Assembly: GCA_964545855.1 (NCBI GenBank)
Contig: CAZJHD010000009.1
Coordinates: 55,453-119,452 of the forward strand
Length of the DNA stretch: 64,000 nucleotides
DNA from: CAZJHD01 sp964545855
GTDB taxonomy: Bacteria > Planctomycetota > UBA1135 > JACQFD01
Direction of reading: 5' to 3'
Under the pieces are notes generated by a model, which was not told the DNA's origin, did no database searches, and saw nothing but the letters and a program-made list of their open reading frames with translations. Of the stretch, positions 32,140 to 40,327 are shown one piece after another; within the stretch, counting starts at the first letter, position 1, and the number at the start of each line of letters is the position of its first letter. The translations under genes and the position numbers were made by a program.

Positions 32140-34079
32140 CGTCCTCCCTTCTTGATGGAGAGCGGCGGCGCTCCGCCCGGTCCGGACCGGTCGCCGGGGC
32201 CCGCCGTGCCATCCGCGCCGCGCACCGCGTCGGCCGACTTCGCCGCGTCCTCCAGCACCTTCCCCGCCAGCGCCGACTGCGCGACGTCGTCCATCGACAT
32301 CTCGACGAGCGGCCGAGCGACGTCCTCCAGGTAGTGGAGCGAGCCGTCGATCGCGTTCGCGTCCTCTCCCTTCAACGCATCCTCGACATCGCGACGGGCC
32401 TCCTCGATGTCCTTGCGAATCGCCGGAGGAAGCCGATCGCCGCGAGCCGCCATGTGCTTCCCGAGATGCAGGAGCACGTTCTGCGCGTCGATGCGCAGCG
32501 TGACGAGCCGCGCCGCCTGGAAGTCCTGCTGGGCGTTCGCGGCCGCCTCCTCCACGAGGCGCGTGATCTCGTCGAGCGTGAGCCCGTGCTTCGGCACGAT
32601 CTCCACCTTGGCCTCGACTCCGCTGCGCCGCTCGCGGGCACTCACCACGAGGAGCCCGTCGGAGTCGATGTGGTAGGTGACGTCGACGCGCGGGAGACCC
32701 GCGGGCATCGGAGGGATGCCGCGCAGGAGGAGGCGGCCCAGCGAGCGGCAGTCCTTCGCGAGCTCGCGCTCGCCCTGGCAGATGTGGAAGTCGACGGCCG
32801 TCTGGTTGTCGGCGTAGGTCGTGAACTGCTCGGTGGCGCGGGCCGGGATCGCCGTGTTCCGGGCGATGATCTTCGCGACGGCCCCTCCCATGGTCTCGAC
32901 GCCGAGGGAGAGCGGGGTCACGTCCAGCAGCAGGAGGTTCTGGAATCCTCCCTCCAGCTTCTTCGCCTGCACCGCGGCGCCGAGTGCCACCACCTCCATC
33001 GGGTTCAGCTCGCAGTGGGGCGGCTTCCCGATGAGCTCCTCGACGCGCCGGCGCACGAGCGGCGCGTAGGTCGCTCCGCCGACCAGGACGACCTCGTCCA
33101 CCGCCGAGGGCTCGAGCTCCGCGTCGGCGAGGGCGCGCCGGCAAGGGCCGATGGTCCGCTCGACGATGGGAGCGATGAGCCTCTCCAGCTCCTCGCGGGT
33201 GACGGCGCGGCGGAACCGGACGCCGAGCGACGGCTCGTCGACGACGACCTCGGCCGACTCGGCCTCCGTGAGGGCGATCTTCGCGGCCTCGCAGGAGGCC
33301 CGCAGCACCTGGAGGAGTCGCGGGCTCGCGAGCGACGCCGCCTCGACTCCCTGTGCGCGCATCTCCTCCACGCAGAGGTCCGCCAGGGCGCGGTCGAAGT
33401 CGTCGCCGCCGAGGGACGCGTCGCCGTTCGTCGCGAGCACGCGGAAGACTCCCGACTCGATCTTCAGGACGGAGACGTCGAAGGTGCCGCCTCCGAGGTC
33501 GTACACGACGATGACTCCGTCGTGGAGACCGTCGAGGCCGTAGGCGAGGGACGCCGCCGTCGGCTCGTTCAAGAGGCGAAGCACCTCGAGGCCCGCGATC
33601 TTCCCGGCCGCCATCGTCGCCTGCTTCTGCGACTCGTCGAAGTAGGCAGGGACCGTGATCACGACCCGGGTGATCTTCTCCCCGACGGCGGCGCTTGCCC
33701 GGTCCACGAGCTCCCGCAGGATCTTCGCGGAGATCTCCTGGGGCGTGTACTCACGGCCGCGCAGACGGAGTCGGACGAGCTTCCCCTCTCCGGGCACGAA
33801 CTCGAAGGGGCAGTGGCGCCGCTCGAGGTCCGTCAGATCCTCGGGCCCCTTGCCCATCAGCCGCTTCACGGAGAAGACCGTGTGATCGGCGTCCTCGACG
33901 GCACGGCGCCGGGCCGCGCGTCCGACGAGGATCGCGCCGTTCTCCGCGAAGGAGACGACGGACGGGACGATCACGGAGCCGTCGGGCCCCGCGATCGCCG
34001 CCGGCTTGCCGTCCGCTCCGACGCGAGCGACGAGGGAGTTCGTGGTGCCGAGATCGATTCCGAGAACGGGTGCGGGCAT
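32136..34079 (-). CDS. hscA: Fe-S cluster chaperone HscA (Hsp70)
   Basis: A 647-residue Hsp70. The N-terminal ATPase domain begins LGIDLGTTNSLVA, with phosphate-2 motif VYDLGGGTFDVSVL and adenosine motif VVLVGGATYAPLVRR. The substrate domain (about 385-510) contains DVTPLSLGVETMGG, and a helical lid follows. HscA recognises LPPVK/LPPIK on IscU and, with HscB, drives cluster release. The IscU encoded in this operon carries LPPIK. The N-terminus is shorter than in E. coli HscA, nearer to DnaK, but context decides the identity. Confidence 0.93.
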   Translation of the reverse strand: MPAPVLGIDLGTTNSLVARVGADGKPAAIAGPDGSVIVPSVVSFAENGAILVGRAARRRAVEDADHTVFSVKRLMGKGPEDLTDLERRHCPFEFVPGEGKLVRLRLRGREYTPQEISAKILRELVDRASAAVGEKITRVVITVPAYFDESQKQATMAAGKIAGLEVLRLLNEPTAASLAYGLDGLHDGVIVVYDLGGGTFDVSVLKIESGVFRVLATNGDASLGGDDFDRALADLCVEEMRAQGVEAASLASPRLLQVLRASCEAAKIALTEAESAEVVVDEPSLGVRFRRAVTREELERLIAPIVERTIGPCRRALADAELEPSAVDEVVLVGGATYAPLVRRRVEELIGKPPHCELNPMEVVALGAAVQAKKLEGGFQNLLLLDVTPLSLGVETMGGAVAKIIARNTAIPARATEQFTTYADNQTAVDFHICQGERELAKDCRSLGRLLLRGIPPMPAGLPRVDVTYHIDSDGLLVVSARERRSGVEAKVEIVPKHGLTLDEITRLVEEAAANAQQDFQAARLVTLRIDAQNVLLHLGKHMAARGDRLPPAIRKDIEEARRDVEDALKGEDANAIDGSLHYLEDVARPLVEMSMDDVAQSALAGKVLEDAAKSADAVRGADGTAGPGDRSGPGGAPPLSIKKGGR

Positions 34080-34176
34080 CCGGGAGGGCGTGGAGGGAAT
34101 TCGGGAGTGCGTCGCGCGCGGGACGCGGATCGGGCGCGCTGCGGGCCGTCGGGATCGGGGAACGGCGCCGCGAGGC

Positions 34177-34836
34177 TCAGAGGCCCTCGAGGCGAAGCTC
34201 CCGGATCTGGGTGATCAGGCCCTGGAGGTAGGCGCAGGCGTTCAGCTTCTCGCGGATGGCGACCAGCACCGGCAGCCGCTTGGGATCGCTCCCCGGCGGC
34301 ATCGAATCGAAGAGCGGCTTCATCTCGGCGACGAGCGCCGTGCGGCGCGCGACGAGATCCGCGAGCAAGGGCTCGAGCGACGCGAGGCCCTCGGGCCCGC
34401 CGTCGCGCGCCTCCTCGATGCGCTCGTTGATCTCGAGCATCTCGGCGAGGAAGCCCTTGGGCGTGCGCTTCTCCTGCGCGCGGAGCGGGCCGCCTTCGAG
34501 CTCCAGCAGGTACTCCGCTCGGCGGAGCGGAGCCTTCAGGACGTGGAACGCGTCGTTCACGTGCGCGGAGAGCTGCTCCGAGAGCGCTCGGTCCTTGGCC
34601 GACTGACCGGCGAACTGGTCGGGATGGAGGCCGCGCGACAGGACGAGGTAGCGCCGCTCCAGATCGGCGGCGTCGATCTCGAAGCGGCGCTCGATGCCGA
34701 AGCGCGCGAAGTGGTCGTACTCGCTGGCGGCGGGGAAGACCGTCCGGCAGCTCCCGCAGACCATCGGCATCGCGAGCGGCTCGTCGCAGCTCGTGCAGCG
34801 AGACGGCGCGGCGGTGCGTCCGGAAGGCTCGCTCAT
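34177..34836 (-). CDS. hscB: Fe-S co-chaperone HscB
   Basis: A 219-residue J-protein. N-terminal Cys14, 17, 27 and 30 form a zinc-type CxxC pair, as in mitochondrial and some bacterial HscB. The J-domain follows (about 40-110) with HPD at 71-73, and the C-terminal three-helix domain (about 130-215) binds IscU. ATG 34836 is chosen at the start of the cysteine domain. The CxxC knuckle is absent from E. coli HscB but present in human HSC20. A 97-base gap separates it from hscA. Confidence 0.92.
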   Translation of the reverse strand: MSEPSGRTAAPSRCTSCDEPLAMPMVCGSCRTVFPAASEYDHFARFGIERRFEIDAADLERRYLVLSRGLHPDQFAGQSAKDRALSEQLSAHVNDAFHVLKAPLRRAEYLLELEGGPLRAQEKRTPKGFLAEMLEINERIEEARDGGPEGLASLEPLLADLVARRTALVAEMKPLFDSMPPGSDPKRLPVLVAIREKLNACAYLQGLITQIRELRLEGL

Positions 34837-34867
34837 CGCATCGGTCGAATCGCGGTCCGGCGGCGCG

Positions 34868-35518
34868 TCAGACCTGGAAGGATTCCCCGCAACCACAGGT
34901 CTTCTTGGCGTTCGGGTTGTTGAACACGAAGCCGCGCCCCATCAGGGAGTCCTGGAAGTCGAGCTCGATCCCGCTCAGGTAGAGGAAGCTCTTGGGATCG
35001 ATGAACGTGCGAACGCCGCTGAAGCTCCCCTCCCAGTCGAGCGGCGCCTTCACGGTCTCGAAGGCGAGCTTGTAGGAGAAGCCCGAGCAGCCGCCACCCT
35101 GCACGCCGAGGCGGATCCCGGTCTCCGCCGGGAGCTTCTGCTCCTCGATGATGCGGCGAACCTCCTGGACGGCGCGGTCGGTGATCGAGACCACGCGGGC
35201 CTCTTCTTCCTCCACGGCCGGCGCCTCGCCGCCCGTGGAGACGGGAGCGGCCTTCGCTTCCTTCGGCTGCGCCGGCGTTCCGGGAACGGGGGGCGTGAGC
35301 GTCATCACGCGCGACGACGCAGCGGCGACCGCGGGGTCGGTCGTGCGCGGCGCGGAATCCTCGGCCGTGACCTCGGGCGCGTCGGCAGCGGGCGGCGGCG
35401 CTTCTTGCGTCGCGGCGCTGCTGGCGAGACCGTCGGCCTGCTTCGTCTTCGTGCCGTCGGAGGGCTGGTCCTTGGTCTTCGGTGCGGGGATGGAGAAGGC
35501 GTCGCCGAGGAAGCTCAT
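34868..35518 (-). CDS. iscA: A-type Fe-S carrier IscA with a long disordered N-terminal extension
   Basis: A 216-residue protein. The A-type domain occupies about 108-216 with the three conserved cysteines: Cys144 in GGGCSGFSY and Cys208/Cys210 in TCGCGESF. Ordinary A-type proteins are about 105-125 residues long. Here the first 107 residues are low-complexity, rich in Ala, Pro, Thr, Glu and Lys, with no signal peptide. ATG 35518 has no clear ribosome-binding site. An internal ATG at residue 72 would still leave an extension of about 35 residues. The order iscU-iscA-hscB fixes its identity as the operon carrier protein. Confidence 0.88.
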   Translation of the reverse strand: MSFLGDAFSIPAPKTKDQPSDGTKTKQADGLASSAATQEAPPPAADAPEVTAEDSAPRTTDPAVAAASSRVMTLTPPVPGTPAQPKEAKAAPVSTGGEAPAVEEEEARVVSITDRAVQEVRRIIEEQKLPAETGIRLGVQGGGCSGFSYKLAFETVKAPLDWEGSFSGVRTFIDPKSFLYLSGIELDFQDSLMGRGFVFNNPNAKKTCGCGESFQV

Positions 35519-35579
35519 GGATGCGTTGGTGGAGGTCGAGGCGTGGTGGGATTGCGGCGGGCGCTCGCGAGGGAGCGCC

Positions 35580-36038
35580 TCAGCCCTTCTTCGTCTCCGG
35601 CGCCTTCGACGGCTGGGCCGGAGCAGCGGCCGCGGCGACGGGAGCACCCTTGCTCTTGCCCGTCTTCTTGGCCTGGTAGTCCTCGACGGCCGCCTTGATG
35701 GCGTCCTCGGCGAGGACGGAGCAATGGATCTTGATCGGCGGCAGCGCGAGCTCCTGGACGATCTCGGTGTTCTTGATCTTCATCGCCTCGTCGACCGTCT
35801 TGCCCTTCACCCACTCGGTGGCGAGGGACGAGGACGCGATCGCCGAGCCGCAGCCGAAGGTCTTGAAGCGGGCGTCGGTGATGACGCCCTCCTCGCTCAC
35901 CTTGATCTGGAGCTTCATCACGTCGCCGCACTCGGGAGCGCCGACGACTCCCGTGCCGACGTCGTCGTCGTCCTTCTTGAAAGAGCCGACGTTGCGCGGG
36001 TTGTTGTAGTGGTCGATGACCTTGTCGCTGTATGCCAT
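35580..36038 (-). CDS. iscU: Fe-S cluster scaffold IscU
   Basis: A 152-residue scaffold protein. The ligands Cys37, Asp39, Cys63 and Cys106 and the HscA-binding LPPIK motif at 99-103, with His105, are all present. The family domain ends near residue 125; a Lys/Ala/Pro-rich tail of about 25 residues follows and is not typical. It receives sulfur from IscS and assembles [2Fe-2S] clusters. It sits 97 bases after iscS and 61 bases before iscA. Confidence 0.96.
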   Translation of the reverse strand: MAYSDKVIDHYNNPRNVGSFKKDDDDVGTGVVGAPECGDVMKLQIKVSEEGVITDARFKTFGCGSAIASSSLATEWVKGKTVDEAMKIKNTEIVQELALPPIKIHCSVLAEDAIKAAVEDYQAKKTGKSKGAPVAAAAAPAQPSKAPETKKG

Positions 36039-36135
36039 GGCTTCGAAGGTGCGTGGGAATCCTGAAGAGTGCGTCGTGTTCTGGGGGAGGAGTGCGCTCG
36101 CGCGCGGTGTCCTTGCGTCTCGTCGATGGGGTCCG

Positions 36136-37353
36136 TCAGTGGGACGACCACTTCACGGTCGCGAGGTCGATCCCCTCTTTCACCATCTCGTAGAGGGGAG
36201 AGAGTTCGCGGAGCCGCTTCACCGCGGCGATCGTCTCGGCGGCCGCGTGGTCGACCTCCTCGACGGTATTGAAGCGTCCGAGCCCGAACCGGATGGACGT
36301 GTGGACCGAGTCTTCACCGACGCCCATGGCCCGCAGCACGTGCGAGGGCTCGAGGCTCGCCGAGGTGCAGGCGCTCCCGGAGGAGACCGCGATGTCCTTG
36401 ATCCCCATCATCAGCGCCTCTCCCTCGACGTAGGCGAAGGAGATGTTGAGGTTGCCCGCGAGCCGGTGCTCGGGGTGTCCGTTCAGGGAGACGAAGTCGA
36501 GGTCCTTGAAGATGCGCTCGGACATCCGCTCGCGCAGACCGAGAACGTGATCGTGGTCCTTCTTGGCGTCCTGCATCGCGATCTCGGCCGCCTTGCCCAG
36601 ACCCACGATCCCCGGGACGTTGAGCGTGCCGGATCGGACGCCGCGCTCGTGTCCGCCGCCGTCGAAGAGCGGGGCCACGCGGACGCGCGGATTCCTCCGG
36701 CGCACGTAGAGGACACCGACTCCCTTCGGCCCGTACATCTTGTGCGCGGAGAGCGAGAGGAGATCGATGCCGTGCGTCTGCACATCGGTGTCGACCTTCC
36801 CCGTCGCCTGGGTCGCGTCCGTATGGAAGAGGACGCCGCGCTCCTTGCAGATGCGCCCGATGTCGGCGATGGGGTGGATCGTGCCCACCTCGTTGTTCGC
36901 GAACATCAGCGTGACGAGGATCGTGTCGGGCCGGATGGCGTCGGCGACTTGCTCGGCTCGGACGCGGGCGTGCTTGTCCACCGGGAGGTACGTGACCTCG
37001 TAGCCGAGGCTCTCCAGGTGCTTGCACGGGTCGAGCACCGCCTTGTGCTCGGTCATCGCCGTGATGATGTGCTTCCCCTTCTCGGCGTAGGTCTCGGCGA
37101 CGCCCTTGATGGCGATGTTGTTCGACTCCGTCGACCCGCTGGTGAAGACGATCTCCTTCGGATCGGCGTTCAGCATGCGCGCCACCTGCTCGCGCGCGAT
37201 CGTCACGGCCTCCTCCGCGGCCCAGCCGAAAGGATGGTTCCGGCTCGCCGCATTCCCGAACTTCTCGCGGAAGAACGGGAGCATCGCTTCGAGCACCCGC
37301 GGATCGACCGGAGTCGTCGCGTGGTTGTCGAGGTAGATGGGGAGCTTCAGCAT
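36136..37353 (-). CDS. iscS: cysteine desulfurase IscS
   Basis: A 405-residue group I cysteine desulfurase. N-terminal IYLDNHATTPVDPRVLEAM, the PLP-lysine segment SLSAHKMYGPKG, and the flexible active-site loop SSGSACTSAS with the persulfide Cys near residue 330 are visible. Length and motifs match IscS rather than SufS. It supplies sulfur to IscU and possibly to tRNA thiolation and cofactor pathways. Confidence 0.96.
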   Translation of the reverse strand: MLKLPIYLDNHATTPVDPRVLEAMLPFFREKFGNAASRNHPFGWAAEEAVTIAREQVARMLNADPKEIVFTSGSTESNNIAIKGVAETYAEKGKHIITAMTEHKAVLDPCKHLESLGYEVTYLPVDKHARVRAEQVADAIRPDTILVTLMFANNEVGTIHPIADIGRICKERGVLFHTDATQATGKVDTDVQTHGIDLLSLSAHKMYGPKGVGVLYVRRRNPRVRVAPLFDGGGHERGVRSGTLNVPGIVGLGKAAEIAMQDAKKDHDHVLGLRERMSERIFKDLDFVSLNGHPEHRLAGNLNISFAYVEGEALMMGIKDIAVSSGSACTSASLEPSHVLRAMGVGEDSVHTSIRFGLGRFNTVEEVDHAAAETIAAVKRLRELSPLYEMVKEGIDLATVKWSSH

Positions 37354-37462
37354 GGGGTCGTTCGAGGTCTTCGTTGCGCTGGGGGTTCGGGACGGGGAAT
37401 CGTTCGGTTCGTGTCGATGAGGAGCGGGGAGCCGCGGGAGCCGGGTCGACGGGTCTGCGCCG

Positions 37463-37963
37463 TCAGCGCGGCGCCGTCGTGCTCACCGAGGCGTCGAGTG
37501 GCGCACGGAGCTCGCTCGAAGCGTGCCGTCGCGCCTCCGCGCGCGGCGAGTCGGCCGGCCGCACGAGATCCGCGATCGAGACTTCATCGAGCACGCCCGT
37601 GATGCGATCGTGGATCTTCTGCAGCGGCCCTCGGATCGGACAGCAGGAGAGCAGCTCGCAGAGGTTCTCCAGCGCGCTGTCGCCCGTGCACTGGACCATC
37701 TCGAAGGGACCTTCGAGCGCCTGGAGGACGCGACGGACGGAGGTGCGCTCGGGGTCGAGCGCCAGCCGATAGCCGCCGCTCGCGCCGCGCGTCGAGCGCA
37801 CGAGACCGCGGTGCGTGAGATCCTTCATGACCTCCGCGAGCAGCCTCTTGGGGATCCCGAACTTCTCGGCGATCTCCCGTGCCGAGACCGCTTGCCCCGC
37901 ACGCGTCGCCAGATGGGCGATCGCGATGATTCCGTACTCGGAGCGGCGGGTGAGGCGCAACAT
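37463..37963 (-). CDS. iscR: Rrf2 family regulator IscR
   Basis: A 166-residue Rrf2 protein. The winged-helix domain begins MLRLTRRSEYGIIAIAHLA with VSAREIAEKFGIPKRLLAEVMKDL as the recognition region. Cluster-type cysteines are Cys92, 102, 107 and 108, a spacing (Cx9Cx4CC) different from E. coli IscR (Cx5Cx5C), so cluster ligation may differ. As first gene of the isc operon it probably autoregulates through the 25-bp dyad just upstream. ATG 37963 is used; an upstream in-frame ATG at 37981 lies inside that dyad and is unlikely. Confidence 0.9.
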   Translation of the reverse strand: MLRLTRRSEYGIIAIAHLATRAGQAVSAREIAEKFGIPKRLLAEVMKDLTHRGLVRSTRGASGGYRLALDPERTSVRRVLQALEGPFEMVQCTGDSALENLCELLSCCPIRGPLQKIHDRITGVLDEVSIADLVRPADSPRAEARRHASSELRAPLDASVSTTAPR

Positions 37964-37969
37964 GGGCGA

Positions 37970-37997
37970 ACAATATCGCATGGATTCGGTGCGATAT
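37970..37997 (-). promoter_or_regulatory. IscR/Rrf2 operator overlapping the isc -10 element
   Basis: ATATCGCA at 37973-37980 and TGCGATAT at 37990-37997 are a perfect 8-bp inverted repeat with a 9-base spacer, 25 bases in all, beginning ATA and ending TAT like the 25-bp E. coli IscR type 1 sites. On the minus strand TATTGT (37975-37970), a good -10 hexamer, overlaps the dyad. Its distance of 6 bases to the iscR ATG suggests a leaderless or near-leaderless transcript. Confidence 0.65.
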
Positions 37998-38048
37998 CAA
38001 CTCGACGGAAGAATTCGCCCCTCGAACCTCGCGTACCGATGGGCTGCC

Positions 38049-39020
38049 TCAGCGCCGTGGCGGTCCCTCGGCCACGGCGATCCGGATCGAACCACGATCG
38101 AGGCCGAGGACGAGCCCGCCCTCCGGAGAACGCGCGAGTGCGAGGACCCAGCGACCCTCGGCGCCGAAGCGCTCGCTCGCGACGCGACCTTCCTCGAGAT
38201 CCACCCGGCGCACGATCCCGTCCGTCGCGCCGCTCCAGACATGGAGACCTCCCGCCGGCACGAGCGCGAGGACCTTCCCTGCGTGCTCGCGAACGGTGCG
38301 CACCAGACGCCCGATCCGCGGATCCCAGAGACGCACGGTCCGGTCCAGGGACGCCGACGCGAGCCGCGATCCCCCTTCGAGGAATCGCACGGCCGTCACC
38401 GCGTCGGCGTGCTGGGTGAGCTGGCGTTCCTCCGCGCCCGTCTTGCGGCTCCAGATCCGAACGGTCCGGTCCAGCGAACCCGTCGCGACGAGCTCGCCGG
38501 AGACGTCGACGGCCACGACCGGCCCCGTATGGCCGAGGAGCTCGGCCCGCGTCGCGAGGTCGTTGCCGCCGAGGAGGATCGCACGCCGGTCGCCGGCGCC
38601 GGCCGCGAGGATCTCGCCGTCGGGCGACCAGGCGAGCGCCGTCACGAGATCCCCGAAGAGCGGATCCTCCGTCGCGTGGAGCGGCTCGAGGGAGAGTGCG
38701 TCGAGGAGCGCCACCTCGCCGGTCCGGCCGGCGATCCCGCCTCCGACCGCGAGACGCTTCCCATCGGGAGAGGCTGCGAGCGATTCGACGCGCTCGAGCC
38801 GCGGGACGGAGCGCCGTCGCACCTCGCTCCCATCGCGGCCGACCTCCACCACCGACTCCCCCTGCGCCAGGACGCACGTGCCGTCGGCGCGCACGACGAC
38901 GCACGGGACGGGCGCGGACGACAGGTCGCGTGCGACGGCGGGAGCCAGGAGCGCCGCGGACGCCGCCAGCAGGGCTGCGGCGAGACGCGCTCCCCGCACG
39001 GCCTCAGGCGAGGAGCTCAT
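38049..39020 (-). CDS. exported WD40 repeat protein
   Basis: A 323-residue protein with a signal peptide (about 9-31) and six to seven WD40-type blades. The clearest are around HTGPVVAVDVSGELVATGSLDRTVRIWSR and HADAVTAVRFLEGGSRLASASLDRTVRLWD. Upstream it overlaps the DUF1501 gene by 17 bases. Exported WD40 proteins accompany PSCyt/DUF1501 pairs in planctomycetes, where WD40 repeats are also often fused to PSCyt1 domains. It is presumably a periplasmic scaffold; its ligand is unknown. Confidence 0.85.
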   Translation of the reverse strand: MSSSPEAVRGARLAAALLAASAALLAPAVARDLSSAPVPCVVVRADGTCVLAQGESVVEVGRDGSEVRRRSVPRLERVESLAASPDGKRLAVGGGIAGRTGEVALLDALSLEPLHATEDPLFGDLVTALAWSPDGEILAAGAGDRRAILLGGNDLATRAELLGHTGPVVAVDVSGELVATGSLDRTVRIWSRKTGAEERQLTQHADAVTAVRFLEGGSRLASASLDRTVRLWDPRIGRLVRTVREHAGKVLALVPAGGLHVWSGATDGIVRRVDLEEGRVASERFGAEGRWVLALARSPEGGLVLGLDRGSIRIAVAEGPPRR

Positions 39021-40317
39021 GCACCGGCTCTCCTTCGCGGACGAGGCGGATCGGACGCTGATCGCGCGTGACGATCTCGGCGGCGGGATCCACGCCGAGG
39101 AGCGTGTAGATGGTGGCCGACAGATCGGCCGGCGTGACCGGCCTCTCCACGACTTGCTCCCCGCGATCGTCGGTCGCGCCGACGACGGTTCCGCCGCGCA
39201 CGCCACCTCCCGCGAGGATCGCCGAGGCCGCCCGGGGCCAGTGGTCGCGGCCATCCATGGCGTTCACCTTCGGCGTGCGCCCGAAGTCCCCCATCACGAG
39301 CACGACCACGTCGTCCGCCAGACCGCGCTGGGCGAGGTCCTGGAGGAGCACCGGGATCGATTGGTCGAGCTTCGGGAGCCGGTGCAGGCGCAGGGCGTCG
39401 AAGTTCCGCGCGTGAGTGTCCCAGCCGTCGTCGACGATCGAGACGAATCGGGCGCCCGCCTCGACGAGCCGTCTCGCCATCAAGCAGCACTGCCCGAGGG
39501 GATGCCCGCCGTAGCTCGAACGGGTCGCGTCGGACTCCTTCGAGAGGTCGAAGGCCTCGCGCGACGCGCGGGAGCCGACGAGGCGATAGGCGCGCTCGAA
39601 GGCGGACGTCCGCGCGCGGACGTCCGGGGCGTGCTCGAAGGAGCGACGGAACCGGTCGAAGGACTCCTGCAGCGAACGGCGGCGAGAGACGCGCTCCGGG
39701 GTGACCCCACGCGGCGGGTGGAGATCGCGCACCACGAACTCCGGCCGCGCCGGATTCCCGTCGACGGCGAAGGGCGCGAACTCCGGAGGCAGGAATCCGG
39801 GCCCCATCTCCAGCCTCGCCTCGTTCACGGGCGCGAGCGTGAGGTAGGGCGGGAACGCGGGATCGGCGATGCGGCTCGAGACGACGGAGCCGTGGCTCGG
39901 GTGGACCATCGACGGCGAGACCGGGTAGCCCGTGAGCATCAGGTGCCGCGCGATGCCGTGCTCGCCCGCCTCGGAGGTGAGCGAGCGGATCAAGGCGAAG
40001 TGCGGCAGGGCGGCGGCGAGACGCTCGAGCCCCTCCCCGAAGTGCACGCCCCGGATCGGCGCCTCGACGCTCCGCCAGTCGCCGCGAATCTCGATCGGAG
40101 CGCGCGGCTTGGCGTCGAAGGTGTCGACGTGGCTCGCTCCCCCGTCGAGCCAGACGAGGATCATCGAGCGCTCCTTCGCGAGTCGCGCGTCCGGTCCGAT
40201 CCGGAGTGGCGCGAGCTCGCGGAGTTCGAGGAAGCGCGCGAGCGACAGTCCTCCCGCTCCGATCGCTCCCAAGCGGAGGATCTCGCGGCGGCCGAGGAGG
40301 AACGGGTCGGGCGTCAT
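39004..40317 (-). CDS. DUF1501 protein (sulfatase-like fold)
   Basis: A 437-residue protein starting LLGRREILRLGAIGAGGLSLARFLE, a Tat-like signal segment. The DUF1501 segments SMILVWLDGGASHVDTFDAKP (about 51-71), GNPARPEFVVRD, HPLGQCCLMARRLVEAGARFVSI, DGWDTHARNFD and VMGDFGRTPKVNAMDGRDHWPRA follow in order; Asp and His residues there match the metal site of the alkaline phosphatase/sulfatase superfamily. It is co-expressed with the PSCyt/DUF1549/DUF1553 gene 10 bases upstream. The pair is a planctomycete hallmark of unknown biochemical function, often linked to polysaccharide use. Confidence 0.92.
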   Translation of the reverse strand: MTPDPFLLGRREILRLGAIGAGGLSLARFLELRELAPLRIGPDARLAKERSMILVWLDGGASHVDTFDAKPRAPIEIRGDWRSVEAPIRGVHFGEGLERLAAALPHFALIRSLTSEAGEHGIARHLMLTGYPVSPSMVHPSHGSVVSSRIADPAFPPYLTLAPVNEARLEMGPGFLPPEFAPFAVDGNPARPEFVVRDLHPPRGVTPERVSRRRSLQESFDRFRRSFEHAPDVRARTSAFERAYRLVGSRASREAFDLSKESDATRSSYGGHPLGQCCLMARRLVEAGARFVSIVDDGWDTHARNFDALRLHRLPKLDQSIPVLLQDLAQRGLADDVVVLVMGDFGRTPKVNAMDGRDHWPRAASAILAGGGVRGGTVVGATDDRGEQVVERPVTPADLSATIYTLLGVDPAAEIVTRDQRPIRLVREGEPVHELLA

Positions 40318-40327
40318 CGGTGCATCC

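Noticed and set aside
37964..37981. Upstream ATG (37981) as the iscR start
   Set aside because: It would add six residues before the conserved MLRLTRRSEYG start and lies within the operator dyad and its -10 element.
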